Shown here piece by piece: positions 45,201 to 55,773 of a stretch of DNA of 64,000 bases; within the stretch, counting starts at the first letter, position 1; the number at the start of each line of letters is the position of its first letter. Position numbers and translations under genes: made by a program. The notes below the pieces were generated by a model. The model was not told the origin of the DNA, ran no database searches, and worked only from the letters and a program-made list of their open reading frames with translations. The DNA is from Rugosibacter sp. (GTDB taxonomy: Bacteria > Pseudomonadota > Gammaproteobacteria > Burkholderiales > Rhodocyclaceae): assembly GCA_004322535.1 (NCBI GenBank), contig SCUZ01000056.1:33284-97283 (forward strand), written 5' to 3'.

Positions 45201-45542
45201 TCAAGGCGAAATGTTGCTGATACGGTAGTACTGTTGCGAAAACGACCGTTGCTTGATTTCTCGCGTCCCGAATTTGCCAACGTCAGGGCGGTAGCTAATA
45301 ATCCCACTGGAATAATCGAGCACCACATCATGCGCGCCGGTGGCTGCAATGGCCTGCATGTGCCGCCACGCGTCAGCAGCGGTGGCTTTGGGATGTCTGG
45401 ATTTGTACGCTTGCGCAAGCTGGTAAAACGCATTCTTCTGCCTTGTAATCCGCTTGGTTGAGCGGTTTCGTTTTGTAATGCCTTTTTTAAGGCTGCTGAC
45501 GGGTTTTTTATTGGTGGGAGTGGGTAGATATTCGGTGGTCAT
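45201..45542 (-). CDS. Small basic phage protein, unrecognised
   Basis: A 113-residue basic protein (MTTEYLPTPTNKKPVSSLKK...) with many Lys and Arg in the first half and a more globular second half (DAWRHMQAIAATGAHDVVLDYSSGIISYRPD). No family recognised. It lies in the leftward phage operon, 18 bp after the preceding gene. Confidence 0.6.
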   Translation of the reverse strand: MTTEYLPTPTNKKPVSSLKKGITKRNRSTKRITRQKNAFYQLAQAYKSRHPKATAADAWRHMQAIAATGAHDVVLDYSSGIISYRPDVGKFGTREIKQRSFSQQYYRISNISP

Positions 45543-45560
45543 TGTTTTCGTCTCCGGCGT

Positions 45561-45899
45561 TTAATTAAGTAGCTTGCCTGTTCTGTTTCTATCCGCCTGT
45601 CCTTCGACTTCAACAACAGTAACAAGCTCTGCTTTGACTGTCGCGAGCATTTGATGCAGCTTGTCTGCACATTTACAGACCTCTTGCGCCAGCGCATACG
45701 CACGCTCAGCGGTCTCGCTCGACGGGTTGGCGTTGAAATCGGTTTCAAGCGTTTTCTGAAAAAGAACATGCGCAAATAATTGGTTGGCCGTGTGAGCTAA
45801 GGCGTCGGCGTTGCTTGCGGCATAACCGAGGTAGTCTGTTGCAACCTCAGCCAGCATGACAGCGGTGGTTGCGTGAACTTCTGCGAGGGTGTTACTCAT
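45561..45899 (-). CDS. Small helical phage protein, unrecognised
   Basis: A 112-residue, almost entirely helical acidic protein (MSNTLAEVHATTAVMLAEVA...) with Ala-rich heptads and a CKCADKLHQML segment. No family recognised. Its start overlaps the end of the upstream winged-helix-like gene by eight bases, so the two are coupled. Confidence 0.6.
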   Translation of the reverse strand: MSNTLAEVHATTAVMLAEVATDYLGYAASNADALAHTANQLFAHVLFQKTLETDFNANPSSETAERAYALAQEVCKCADKLHQMLATVKAELVTVVEVEGQADRNRTGKLLN

Positions 45900-46242
45900 G
45901 GTTTTCTCCTGGAACTGATTTATAACGAAGGTAAGACGGATGTCTTGCAGATCGGATTGAACGCACCATGCCGCGCTCTTGCAAATAGCGCATGCCCCAG
46001 GACACTGCGCCGCGTGACCTGCCAGTAATCTGCATTAGCTCCCAATGCTCTAGCCAGCGCGGGTGTGCTGCTTTGAGTGCTTGCAGAACTTTTTCTGTAG
46101 CTGATCCCGTGCGGATGCCTTTCGGGAATGGATTGGGTGGCCACGGTGGGCGTTCGACATCGGCTTTGGCCGTAGCAGCTGAAGCAGAAATACTCATCAT
46201 TTGTTCGAGTATGCTGGGCAGCTTTGGTGGTGATGCGTTCAT
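45892..46242 (-). CDS. Small winged-helix DNA-binding phage protein
   Basis: A 116-residue protein. A Pro-rich segment (RPPWPPNPFPKGIRTGS) is followed by a winged-helix-like domain, ATEKVLQALKAAHPRWLEHWELMQITGRSRGAVSWGMRYLQERGMV, with a wing ending RHPSYLRYKSV. It may regulate the phage operon. It overlaps the end of the dnaB-like gene by four bases. Confidence 0.6.
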   Translation of the reverse strand: MNASPPKLPSILEQMMSISASAATAKADVERPPWPPNPFPKGIRTGSATEKVLQALKAAHPRWLEHWELMQITGRSRGAVSWGMRYLQERGMVRSIRSARHPSYLRYKSVPGENHE

Positions 46243-47594
46243 CCCGGAAACCCAGTCGCCTTTGGCTTGAATGAATTGCGCGGGCTAGGCCCTTGCCATG
46301 ACGAAAATGTCATCAATCTGCCGTCATAGCGCAGGTTGATTTCACCTACTGGGCCGTTTCGGTTTTTTCGTAGGAGCAGCTCGGTAAACTTTTTCCAGTC
46401 TTGGGATTCTGAATAAAGTTCCTCCCGGTGGAGCATGGCGACAATATCCGCGTCCTGCTCGATTTCGCCGGAATCCCGCAGGTCGCTCATCATCGGGCGC
46501 TTGTCGTTACGGCCCTCTACACCACGGTTAAGCTGCGCCAGTACGATAATCGGTACGTTCAATTCTTTCGCCAGCGCCTTAAGGTCACGCGACAGGCTCC
46601 CGATCTGTTGCGTTCGGTTGTCCCCGTACCCAGTCATGAGGCCGAGATAGTCAATCACGATCAGATCAAGTCCTGACTTGCGCTTCGTCCTTTTGGCGCA
46701 CGCACGGACATAGCTGACGGTGATCGCTGGCTTATCATCCACCCATAGCTTGTTGCTGGCGATATTCGGCACAGCATCGGACATGTGTTCCCATTCCGCC
46801 ACGTCCTTCGTGCCTGAGCGCATCGCGTGCATGGAAACAGAAGAACGCGCAGACAATACCCGCATTCCAATTTCACGCTTGGTCATTTCCAGCGTGAAGA
46901 ACAGCACTGACTTGCCCCGGCTGGCGACGTTATCCGCCACGTTGCAGGCAAAAAGCGTCTTACCAACCGAAGGCCGTGCGGCAACAATAACCAACTGCCC
47001 ACCCTCTAATCCGCCAGTCAGGTGATCGAATTCCGCAAAGCCAGTCCGCAAGCCGGATGTTTCATCGCGGGCATCGATGTAGGACAGCACGTCATTCACT
47101 ACGTCACCAATGAGGGCTGGCTCATCGCCCTGCTGGTCAATTTCCGCCGCAAGCTTTAGCTCAATCTCGGCCACGATGTCCGTTGATGTTTTTAATCCAG
47201 GCTTGAAGCATTGGGTTTGCAGGTCATTGCCCACACCAACCAAGCGGCGCAAAGTGGCCTTTTCGCGGATAATTTCGGCATGGCGCCTGATGTTAGCGAT
47301 ACTGACTGTGCTGTTGGCCACCTCGGCCAGATATGTCAACCCACCCGTCTGATCGACTTCGTTGGACCGTTCAATCGACTCGAACACAGTTACCACATCG
47401 GGCAGCTTTCCGGCGTTGGACAGCAGGGTGATATGCCGGAAAATCCGTCGGTGGTCGTCGCGGTAAAAATCGGTTTCGCGCACTACGTCCGCAACCCTGT
47501 CCCACGCGCGGCCATCCAGCAGCAGGCCGCCGATCAGGGATTGTTCCGCCTCGACGGAATGCGGCGGGAGTTTGATTTCGGCGCTGGCGTTCAT
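46239..47594 (-). CDS. dnaB: Phage replicative DNA helicase, DnaB family
   Basis: A 451-residue hexameric helicase of DnaB type. The N-terminal domain begins LPPHSVEAEQSLIGGLLLD; the RecA-like core has Walker A AARPSVGKT near 205, KREIGMRVLSARSSVSMHAM, LIVIDYLGLM (Walker B) and the late SDLRDSGEIEQDADIVAMLHRE. The start is ATG 47594 behind GGGAGG, not the ORF track start 11 codons before it. It follows the initiator gene with a four-base overlap, so the initiator probably loads it on the element's origin. Confidence 0.93.
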   Translation of the reverse strand: MNASAEIKLPPHSVEAEQSLIGGLLLDGRAWDRVADVVRETDFYRDDHRRIFRHITLLSNAGKLPDVVTVFESIERSNEVDQTGGLTYLAEVANSTVSIANIRRHAEIIREKATLRRLVGVGNDLQTQCFKPGLKTSTDIVAEIELKLAAEIDQQGDEPALIGDVVNDVLSYIDARDETSGLRTGFAEFDHLTGGLEGGQLVIVAARPSVGKTLFACNVADNVASRGKSVLFFTLEMTKREIGMRVLSARSSVSMHAMRSGTKDVAEWEHMSDAVPNIASNKLWVDDKPAITVSYVRACAKRTKRKSGLDLIVIDYLGLMTGYGDNRTQQIGSLSRDLKALAKELNVPIIVLAQLNRGVEGRNDKRPMMSDLRDSGEIEQDADIVAMLHREELYSESQDWKKFTELLLRKNRNGPVGEINLRYDGRLMTFSSWQGPSPRNSFKPKATGFPG

Positions 47595-48382
47595 GCGGCC
47601 TCCCGGTGGTACTTGTTTTCGAGGCACTTTGCAAAACCCGCTGGTGACATCAAGAAGTCAATGTCGGCAAGAAATGGCGGCTTACCAGGTTGTGGATTTG
47701 CTCTTCCCGTTAGGAAGGAGGATTCTGCACAGGTGGCGAAAAATGCTTTCCATGATTTGAGACCATCATCAACGGTTTGGTAGCCAAAGGGTTTGCATGT
47801 CAACTTCGCTGCCTCGTTCCAGCGGGCTTTGATAGCACCCCGCCGTGCTGTGTTAAGAATTTTGCACACTGGGTTGTCTGGCATCAACCCATGGTAAGCG
47901 TCAATGATTTTATTTACTGGACACAGCAGCAGGTCGGCGCTAGCCGACGTAGCAGTTGAAAGGTTAAGGGAATCAGGAATCAGGTTAAGGGAATCAGCCC
48001 GAGCGCTTCCGATTTTCTCGGAACGTGTACCGATTATTTCGGTAGTGCTTCCGATTTGCTCGGGGGCGGGTATCTCTGATTCGGTTTCGTTCTTGTGCGG
48101 GTTCTGATGTTTTCTGAAATTCAGCACTTGAATGTAACGCTTGTCGGCGACCGCATAACGCTGAATGAATTCTTCCGCCTGAAGCCAATCAAGCAAAGGA
48201 TCCATGTCGACGTCGCGGTAGGGGAACGTTTCAGCCTTGATCCGCAGGGGACGGTCTTCAAGTCGGCCTTCTCTGTCCGCCAGCACCCACAAACCTTGGA
48301 AGGCCAGCGTGTATAACGGATCGGCAACACCGAGAAGTTCATTTTTGAACAAGCCAGGCTTTATGTTACGTGAGCGCGCCAT
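47591..48382 (-). CDS. Phage replication initiator (O-like) carrying an internal origin
   Basis: A 263-residue protein. The N-terminal part (MARSRNIKPGLFKNELLGVADPLYTLAFQGLWVLADREGRLEDRP) is the winged-helix initiator domain seen in many phage replication proteins; a linker at about 98-140 is encoded by tandem repeats (EQIGSTT-EIIGTRS-EKIGSAR, then DSLNLIPDSLNL); the C-terminal part would bind the DnaB helicase gene product encoded next. Having iterons within the initiator gene is the lambda O arrangement. Confidence 0.8.
   Translation of the reverse strand: MARSRNIKPGLFKNELLGVADPLYTLAFQGLWVLADREGRLEDRPLRIKAETFPYRDVDMDPLLDWLQAEEFIQRYAVADKRYIQVLNFRKHQNPHKNETESEIPAPEQIGSTTEIIGTRSEKIGSARADSLNLIPDSLNLSTATSASADLLLCPVNKIIDAYHGLMPDNPVCKILNTARRGAIKARWNEAAKLTCKPFGYQTVDDGLKSWKAFFATCAESSFLTGRANPQPGKPPFLADIDFLMSPAGFAKCLENKYHREAA
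47960..48065 (-). repeat. Iterons: candidate origin of replication inside the initiator gene
   Basis: Three units start at 48007, 48028 and 48049, exactly 21 bp apart. Each is a dyad: TTCCGA-TTTTC-TCGGAA, TACCGA-TTATT-TCGGTA and TTCCGA-TTTGC-TCGGGG. Next to them on the left are two direct copies of AGGTTAAGGGAATCAG (about 47960 and 47981). The period of two helical turns and the dyads fit binding of an initiator dimer; the lower-GC flank could melt. Confidence 0.75.
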
Positions 48383-48384
48383 GG

Positions 48385-48651
48385 CTACGGCCTATCAATC
48401 AGTTTAGGCATCGCCGCGCGACCAGCAATTCTTGCAAGCAAGTTAAGCCATTCATTGCACGTTGCGCAAGTATTGCAGGCGACAAGCGGCACGCCGCAAT
48501 AGCAACAAGGTGCCGTCCTGCGCTTATGTGAAAATTTGATGACATTGCTCCGGCCATGCGGGGTAACCTGCGCACTGTTCAGATCCCCTTGAACTGCCGC
48601 TTCACCCTGCGCCCGGCTGCCACCGGGCGTTTTCACGTTAAGAGGCTGCAT
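48385..48651 (-). CDS. Small zinc-ribbon-like phage protein
   Basis: An 88-residue protein with a basic middle (VIKFSHKRRTAPCCYCGVPL) and paired cysteines (CCYC, CNTCATC) that could bind zinc. No family recognised. It overlaps the end of the alpA-like gene by 14 bases and is followed 2 bp later by the initiator gene, so it belongs to the early operon. Confidence 0.6.
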   Translation of the reverse strand: MQPLNVKTPGGSRAQGEAAVQGDLNSAQVTPHGRSNVIKFSHKRRTAPCCYCGVPLVACNTCATCNEWLNLLARIAGRAAMPKLIDRP

Positions 48652-48931
48652 GATCTGCCTCCTTCCGCAAACTGGCTTTTCTTATTACAGCCATATTCGC
48701 TTTGCGCTTAAGCGGTGCGGAAAGCTCAGCCTCGCGCTGACTGGCTTTCTCAGCCTGTTCGTTCAACCAAGCAGCAATATCAGTTGATTTCCACCGCCGG
48801 GACTGTGCCCCGATGAGGTCACCAGGTGGAAAGTCGCCAGCTTTAATTAATACATAGATGCGGCTGGTTGAAAGGCCGACAGCGCCACATACGGCGCGGA
48901 TCGGCATATAGGTAAACGGTAATGAGTGCAC
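48638..48931 (-). CDS. AlpA-like regulator/excisionase
   Basis: About 97 residues from a GTG at 48931, seven bases after AAGGAG; the ORF track start 10 codons upstream lacks a ribosome site. VGLSTSRIYVLIKAGDFPPGDLIGAQSRRWKSTDIAAWLNEQAEKA is the MerR-like winged helix of AlpA/phage excisionase proteins. AlpA activates integrase or excision genes in P4-like elements. It is the first gene of the leftward early operon. Confidence 0.85.
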   Translation of the reverse strand: MHSLPFTYMPIRAVCGAVGLSTSRIYVLIKAGDFPPGDLIGAQSRRWKSTDIAAWLNEQAEKASQREAELSAPLKRKANMAVIRKASLRKEADHAAS

Positions 48932-49138
48932 TTGGTTTCTCCTTGCGGAAACCCTGTGCAATTCTGGCCCTGGGCGAATGCGGGCCTTCTTAGCGCCTTG
49001 CTGGCATTACGCCAGGCCAATCATGTTGTCCTGCGCCACTGACTGTTAGCTGGCACCACCATGATCCCGCTACTGCCTCAACAGCATTTCTGCCTATGGG
49101 CGGTGTAGCGGTGATGCGCGATTACATTGCAGGAGTTA

Positions 49139-49167
49139 CTTTATTCAGCTTGGCGCGGACTTGTCAA
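49139..49167 (-). promoter_or_regulatory. Promoter of the leftward phage early operon
   Basis: On the minus strand TTGACA (49167-49162) is followed after 17 bp by ATAAAG (49144-49139), a weak -10. It points at the alpA-like gene, leaving a leader of about 200 bases. Confidence 0.5.
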
Positions 49168-49276
49168 TACCCTAGCAAAAAATAATTTACAACATACCCA
49201 AAGCCCGGCAACGAATGGTGGGCTCGTGTAAAGTTGAGGCCATATGGGCGCAATGTACGGAGTCCTGTTCAGCGGT

Positions 49277-49297
49277 GCACGTTTGATGGTTAATTTG
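49277..49297 (+). repeat. Candidate integrase arm site (right copy)
   Basis: Matches 27482-27502 at 19 of 21 positions in direct orientation, 48 bp from the right core repeat. Confidence 0.5.
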
Positions 49298-49344
49298 TGG
49301 GTTGATTCGATGATCTTCCTGAAAGCCTCATGAACACATGTTTA

Positions 49345-49435
<91 letters not shown>

Positions 49436-49494
49436 GCGACGCGGGATTATAGCCGTGAAGCGACAAGCCTGAAAGAAAAAAGGGAGTGATCAGA

Positions 49495-52243
<2,749 letters not shown>

Positions 52244-52253
52244 CTACGATTCT

Positions 52254-53630
52254 CTATGATTTTTTTGCGGGCTCTACTACGGTGATCTTTGGTGCTTTTG
52301 CAGACTGTTTTACCTTTGCAGACTCTGCATCCAAGGCGCGAAAATGCGCGAGCTTGTCGGCAATTTTTTGTTCCAACCCTCGCGCCACTGGCTGATACCA
52401 GCTTACCTGCGGCATGCCGTCGGGAAAATAATTTTCCCCTGCGGCGTAACCCTCGGCTTCGTCATGCGCATAACGGTAATCGGCTCCGTAGCCTAGCTCT
52501 TTCATCAGCTTGGTTGGCGCGTTGCGCAAGTGTTCCGGCACGCCACGGCTTTTGTCTTTGGCCACAAACGCGCGCGCCGCATTATAGGCGAGGTAAGCCG
52601 CGTTCGACTTCGGCGCCACCGCCAGATACAGCACCGCATTGGCCAGCGCCAGCTCGCCTTCCGGGCTGCCCAGCCGCTCATACGTGATGCAGGCATTCAA
52701 CGCCACTTCATGCGCGCGCGGGTCGGCCAGGCCGACATCTTCAATCGCCATGCGCACGATGCGCCGCCCCATGTACAACGGGTCAGCCCCGCCATCGAGC
52801 ATGCGCACCAGCCAGTACAACGCCGCATCCGGGTTCGACCCGCGTACGGATTTATGCAGCGCCGAAATCTGATCATAAAACGCATCGCCCCCCTTATCGA
52901 AGCGACGCAGATCCGCCGCCAGAATCGAATCCAGAAAGTCGGCGCTGACGATACGGTGCGGGTCTGCCTGTTGGTCTGCCTGCGTCGCTGTTTTTACCTG
53001 TTCCAGCACATTCAACAGCCGCCGCGCATCGCCATCGGCATAACCCAGCAGCCGCTCACGCGCGTCGGATTCAAAATCCAGCTCGGGAAAAGCCTGCACC
53101 CGCGCCCGATCGAACAGCGCGCCCAGCTCATCCTCCGTCAAACTGTGCAGCACATACACTGCCGCGCGCGAGAGCAGTGCGGAATTCACCTCGAATGACG
53201 GATTCTCCGTCGTTGCGCCGATAAACGTCACCGTGCCATTTTCAACATACGGCAAAAACGCATCCTGCTGCGCCTTGTTGAAGCGATGCACTTCATCCAC
53301 AAACAAAATCGTGCGCCGCCCGAGCGCACGCTGGCTCTCCGCCTGCTGCATCGCCTCGCGGATATCCTTGACCCCGGAAAACACGGCGGATAAGGCCACG
53401 AATTCGGCATCGAACGCATCCGCCATCAACCGCGCCAAGGTTGTCTTGCCCACCCCCGGCGGCCCCCACAGAATCATCGAATGCGGCACGCCGGAAGAAA
53501 AGGCCAGATGCAAAGGCTTGCCCGGCCCCACCAGATGCGACTGCCCGATCACCTCGTCCAGCGTCTGCGGCCGCAAGCGTTCCGCCAGCGGCGCAGCAGG
53601 CGGCATACCCGCGAAAAGATCAGCACTCAC
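52254..53630 (-). CDS. rarA: Replication-associated recombination protein RarA (MgsA)
   Basis: A 458-residue AAA+ ATPase that acts at stalled forks with SSB and RecA. Walker A is GPPGVGKT, Walker B FVDEVHRFNKAQQD, and the AALYWLVRMLDGGADPLYMGRRIVR tetramer region is present. The GTG at 53630 (VSADLFAGMPPAAPLAERLRP) matches known N-termini; the ORF track runs 52 codons further into the integron-integrase scrap. In many Proteobacteria lolA stands directly upstream; here that place is taken by the integron scar. Confidence 0.95.
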   Translation of the reverse strand: MSADLFAGMPPAAPLAERLRPQTLDEVIGQSHLVGPGKPLHLAFSSGVPHSMILWGPPGVGKTTLARLMADAFDAEFVALSAVFSGVKDIREAMQQAESQRALGRRTILFVDEVHRFNKAQQDAFLPYVENGTVTFIGATTENPSFEVNSALLSRAAVYVLHSLTEDELGALFDRARVQAFPELDFESDARERLLGYADGDARRLLNVLEQVKTATQADQQADPHRIVSADFLDSILAADLRRFDKGGDAFYDQISALHKSVRGSNPDAALYWLVRMLDGGADPLYMGRRIVRMAIEDVGLADPRAHEVALNACITYERLGSPEGELALANAVLYLAVAPKSNAAYLAYNAARAFVAKDKSRGVPEHLRNAPTKLMKELGYGADYRYAHDEAEGYAAGENYFPDGMPQVSWYQPVARGLEQKIADKLAHFRALDAESAKVKQSAKAPKITVVEPAKKS

Positions 53631-53805
53631 GCAAAACGATCCCAGCCGACTGCCGCTTGCCAAAATGACAGATAAATCGTTTAATCCAATCGGTATAAGA
53701 CGGCTCGGTACGTAGGCTGTCGTGCTTGAGGCATCTCTTGCCACGCACCTGATCCAGCAATTTCGGTGCGGTGCCAGTTGGTTCAATTGATGGTAACCGC
53801 TCCAT
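53620..53805 (-). pseudogene. 5' fragment of an integron integrase (intI)
   Basis: Sixty-one codons: after MERLPSIEPTGTA comes PKLLDQVRGKRCLKHDSLRT and EPSYTDWIKRFICHFGKRQ, the N-terminal SAM-like domain of integron integrases (LLDQVR..LKHYS.RTE.SY..WIKRFI.FHGKRHP). After GKRQ the similarity ends and the frame runs into the start of rarA. All catalytic residues are lost. The direction, pointing away from the cassette-like gene at 53948, is the normal integron layout. Confidence 0.82.
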
Positions 53806-53947
53806 GCTCAGGCTCCACTACAAACAAATTCAGCTTTGATTTTAAATGAAATATGACTTCAACTAAATTTTTATCCGGCACATTGATGGAAAGTTTTCCA
53901 TCTTTTAGGCAGCTGACTTTACGTTAGGCCGCACCGGAGCCCCTGCC
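53806..53947 (+). other. Candidate attI recombination site of the integron scar
   Basis: Between the intI fragment and the first gene to the right, TTTACGTTAGGCCGCAC at about 53918-53934 contains GTTAGGC, a perfect GTTRRRY crossover core in the expected orientation and place, as in attI1 (AAAGTTAGGC). A low-GC hairpin GATGGAAA-GT-TTTCCATC lies just before it at 53886-53903. Recombination would join cassettes after the first G. Confidence 0.5.
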
Positions 53948-54796
53948 ATGCCCATCCGCTTTGACTGGAAGTTCATCCTTACGCTGTTGTTCACAATGGC
54001 AAGCACCGTCGTTCCAGTTTGGCTGTGGCAGGCCGACCTCTCGTCAAAGGCGCTAACACTCACGATCAAGTCAGCTGTCGACTTGCAGCCACAAGGTCTA
54101 GACCAGCTTGAAGGTATACAGGTGTCTATCGACGGAAACCCGCTACGTACACCGTTCGTATCCGTTCTTGAGCTAACGAACACCGGGTCTAGACCTATCC
54201 TCGCTGCAGACTTCGAAGGTCCGCTCAAGATAGCTGTCGCGAAACCCTCGGTAGTAGTTAAGGTACTACTCGGATCAGCGACACCAACGTCGCTAGAACC
54301 AAGAGCGGATCTCATCGAAAGCCTGGTTGCTGTGAAGCCGCTGCTGCTCAACCCAGGCGACGTGATCCGGCTTACTGTCGTAACCGCAGATGCACGGCCG
54401 GAGTACTCAATACGCGGCCGGATTGCTGGTGTCCAGAAAGTCACAGTCAACGACGCTCAGTCGGCCAGCATAACAAAGGTCCTTTGGCTGATGCAGGTCG
54501 TAGGTACTCTATTGCTCGTGATCTACTTCGTAAGCATGACGGAGTTCATGTACGCAGGAATCCGCAGACGCACCTTCCTGCCATTCCCGCTAGCAACTGG
54601 TCTGGTCACAGGCTCTGGAGCGGGATTACTCTTGATAATTCAGAGCGCTATCGAACAAACAAAAGAGTGGGCGTTCTGGCCCTATATAGCGATGGCAGTA
54701 TTGGTGTCAGCGCCAATACTTGTCTTCCGAAACCGTCAGCGAAGTGCGGCCTACCCTGTTGGTGCAGCCGACGCGCATGAAGCCACGCGCGGCTGA
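53948..54796 (+). CDS. Unrecognised membrane protein in first-cassette position
   Basis: A 282-residue protein with an N-terminal hydrophobic segment (FILTLLFTMASTVVPVWLW), a beta-rich extracytoplasmic part (about 30-170) with FVSVLELTNTGSRPILAADFEGPL and PGDVIRLTVVTA, then three hydrophobic segments near 178-200, 215-235 and 245-260. No family name is assigned; such single membrane proteins are common in integron cassettes. It starts 21 bp after the candidate attI core. I found no clear attC after the stop (only AACGTTAACG at 54804), so it may be a fixed or decayed cassette. Codon use differs from neighbours (more CTA, ATA, GTA). Confidence 0.7.
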   Translation: MPIRFDWKFILTLLFTMASTVVPVWLWQADLSSKALTLTIKSAVDLQPQGLDQLEGIQVSIDGNPLRTPFVSVLELTNTGSRPILAADFEGPLKIAVAKPSVVVKVLLGSATPTSLEPRADLIESLVAVKPLLLNPGDVIRLTVVTADARPEYSIRGRIAGVQKVTVNDAQSASITKVLWLMQVVGTLLLVIYFVSMTEFMYAGIRRRTFLPFPLATGLVTGSGAGLLLIIQSAIEQTKEWAFWPYIAMAVLVSAPILVFRNRQRSAAYPVGAADAHEATRG

Positions 54797-55077
54797 CCAA
54801 GAACGTTAACGCGATAGATTCAATTAACCGCCAGCTTTGTAATCAAAATAAGTAATCAAAAAAAGAGGGCTAGGCTCAGTTTTCTAAAAGTCGGCACCCC
54901 AAGGGTACTTCCTACGGGACGCGCTGATGACACGGTAAGATAACGAAAAATTCAGGCAATGACGCGATATTGATTGCCTTATGAAACTTACATGGGCAAT
55001 CAGCAAGGCTGACAGCTTCCACCAGAACGGCCAGCCGATGGCCTTCTTTTTCTGATTTTTTAACGAGAGAAACTGAC
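54797..55077. other. Gap with hairpins upstream of the rhodanese gene
   Basis: No gene is supported. There is an inverted repeat AGGCAAT (54954-54960) with ATTGCCT (54973-54979), and a terminator-like hairpin GGCCA-GCCGA-TGGCC (55029-55043) followed by TTCTTTTT, only 27 bp before the rhodanese start. The last could end upstream transcription or attenuate the rhodanese gene. No attC is seen. Confidence 0.45.
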
Positions 55078-55426
55078 ATGGCCTATACAGAAAAATTTCA
55101 GAAACTTGCTGATGCCGCACGTTCACGTGTCGAGGAAGTATTGCCTGAACAGGTGGACGCTTTGCTGGCTGCAGGGGCGATTGCGCTGGATATCCGCGAT
55201 AAGGAAGAGCACGATGCTGACCATATCGCCGGTTCACTGCATGTCAGTCGCGGCAAGCTGGAGATGAATATCGAGGGCGTGATACCCGATCTTGACGCCA
55301 CGATTCTCTGCTATTGCAATGCCATTAATCGGGGAGCGCTATCGGCGGATACCCATGCGCAGCATGGGCTATAAAAATGCCAAATTCATTGCTGGCGGCC
55401 TGAAAGCTTACCGCGCTCTGACGTAA
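55078..55426 (+). pseudogene. Rhodanese-like protein gene with a +1 frameshift
   Basis: The ORF (MAYTEKFQKLADAARSRVEEV, ATG 55078) is a single rhodanese domain with DIRDKEEHDADHIAGSLHVSRG and the active loop CYCNAINRG. After GALSADT it leaves frame and stops at 55374, but the next frame continues RSMGYKNAKFIAGGLKAYRALT and ends at TAA 55426, the normal end of the family. Removing one base in ACCCATGCGC restores a protein of about 115 residues. Rhodaneses transfer sulfur through the loop cysteine. It may be a recent pseudogene or a sequencing error. Confidence 0.75.
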
Positions 55427-55773
55427 ATCAACTGATGATACTGGGCGACAGACCACGGTTTCTCTGTTTTGTCTGTCATGCCTGATTGGCGATTTCAAGC
55501 AGAATGTGGAAATACCAGCTCGCTTGATAGTTGGCCTGGTGCGCGATGCTCGCTTAACCTGAAGATTGACGCTAGCGCTTTCCGTTCGCCTTGGCGCGGC
55601 GAGAAGAGCGCACTTTGCTCGACCGTCCTGCTGCGCGGGGATTTATCAGCCCCGGTTTTTTGATCAGGTTTTTTGACGCCTTGCGCTCAGCGTGCTATTT
55701 TCTTTCACCATCACCATGATTTTCTCAGCCTGCCTTTATCTTCAGGGTGGGCTTTACACTTGAAACCAACAAC
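55427..55773. other. Gap between rhodanese and Kdo hydroxylase genes
   Basis: No gene is supported; the small frame at 55469 has no ribosome site or family features. It contains the terminator at 55637-55661 and a second T-run just after it. Confidence 0.5.
55637..55661 (+). terminator. Rho-independent terminator
   Basis: GGGG (55637-55640), loop ATTTATCAG, CCCC (55650-55653), then GG and TTTTTT. It lies about 210 bp after the rhodanese end and 113 bp before the Kdo hydroxylase start. Confidence 0.65.

Larger units (their letters stand above)
48932..49344. other. Right attachment arm and early-operon control region
   Basis: No gene is supported. It holds the alpA-operon promoter (49139-49167, minus strand) and, at 49277-49297, the second copy of the 21-bp arm motif seen beside the integrase. 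The stretch between them has no clear open frame. Confidence 0.6.

Noticed and set aside
54797-54850. attC site closing the integron cassette
   Set aside because: AACGTTAACG looks palindromic but does not fit GTTRRRY paired with RYYYAAC; no second core found.
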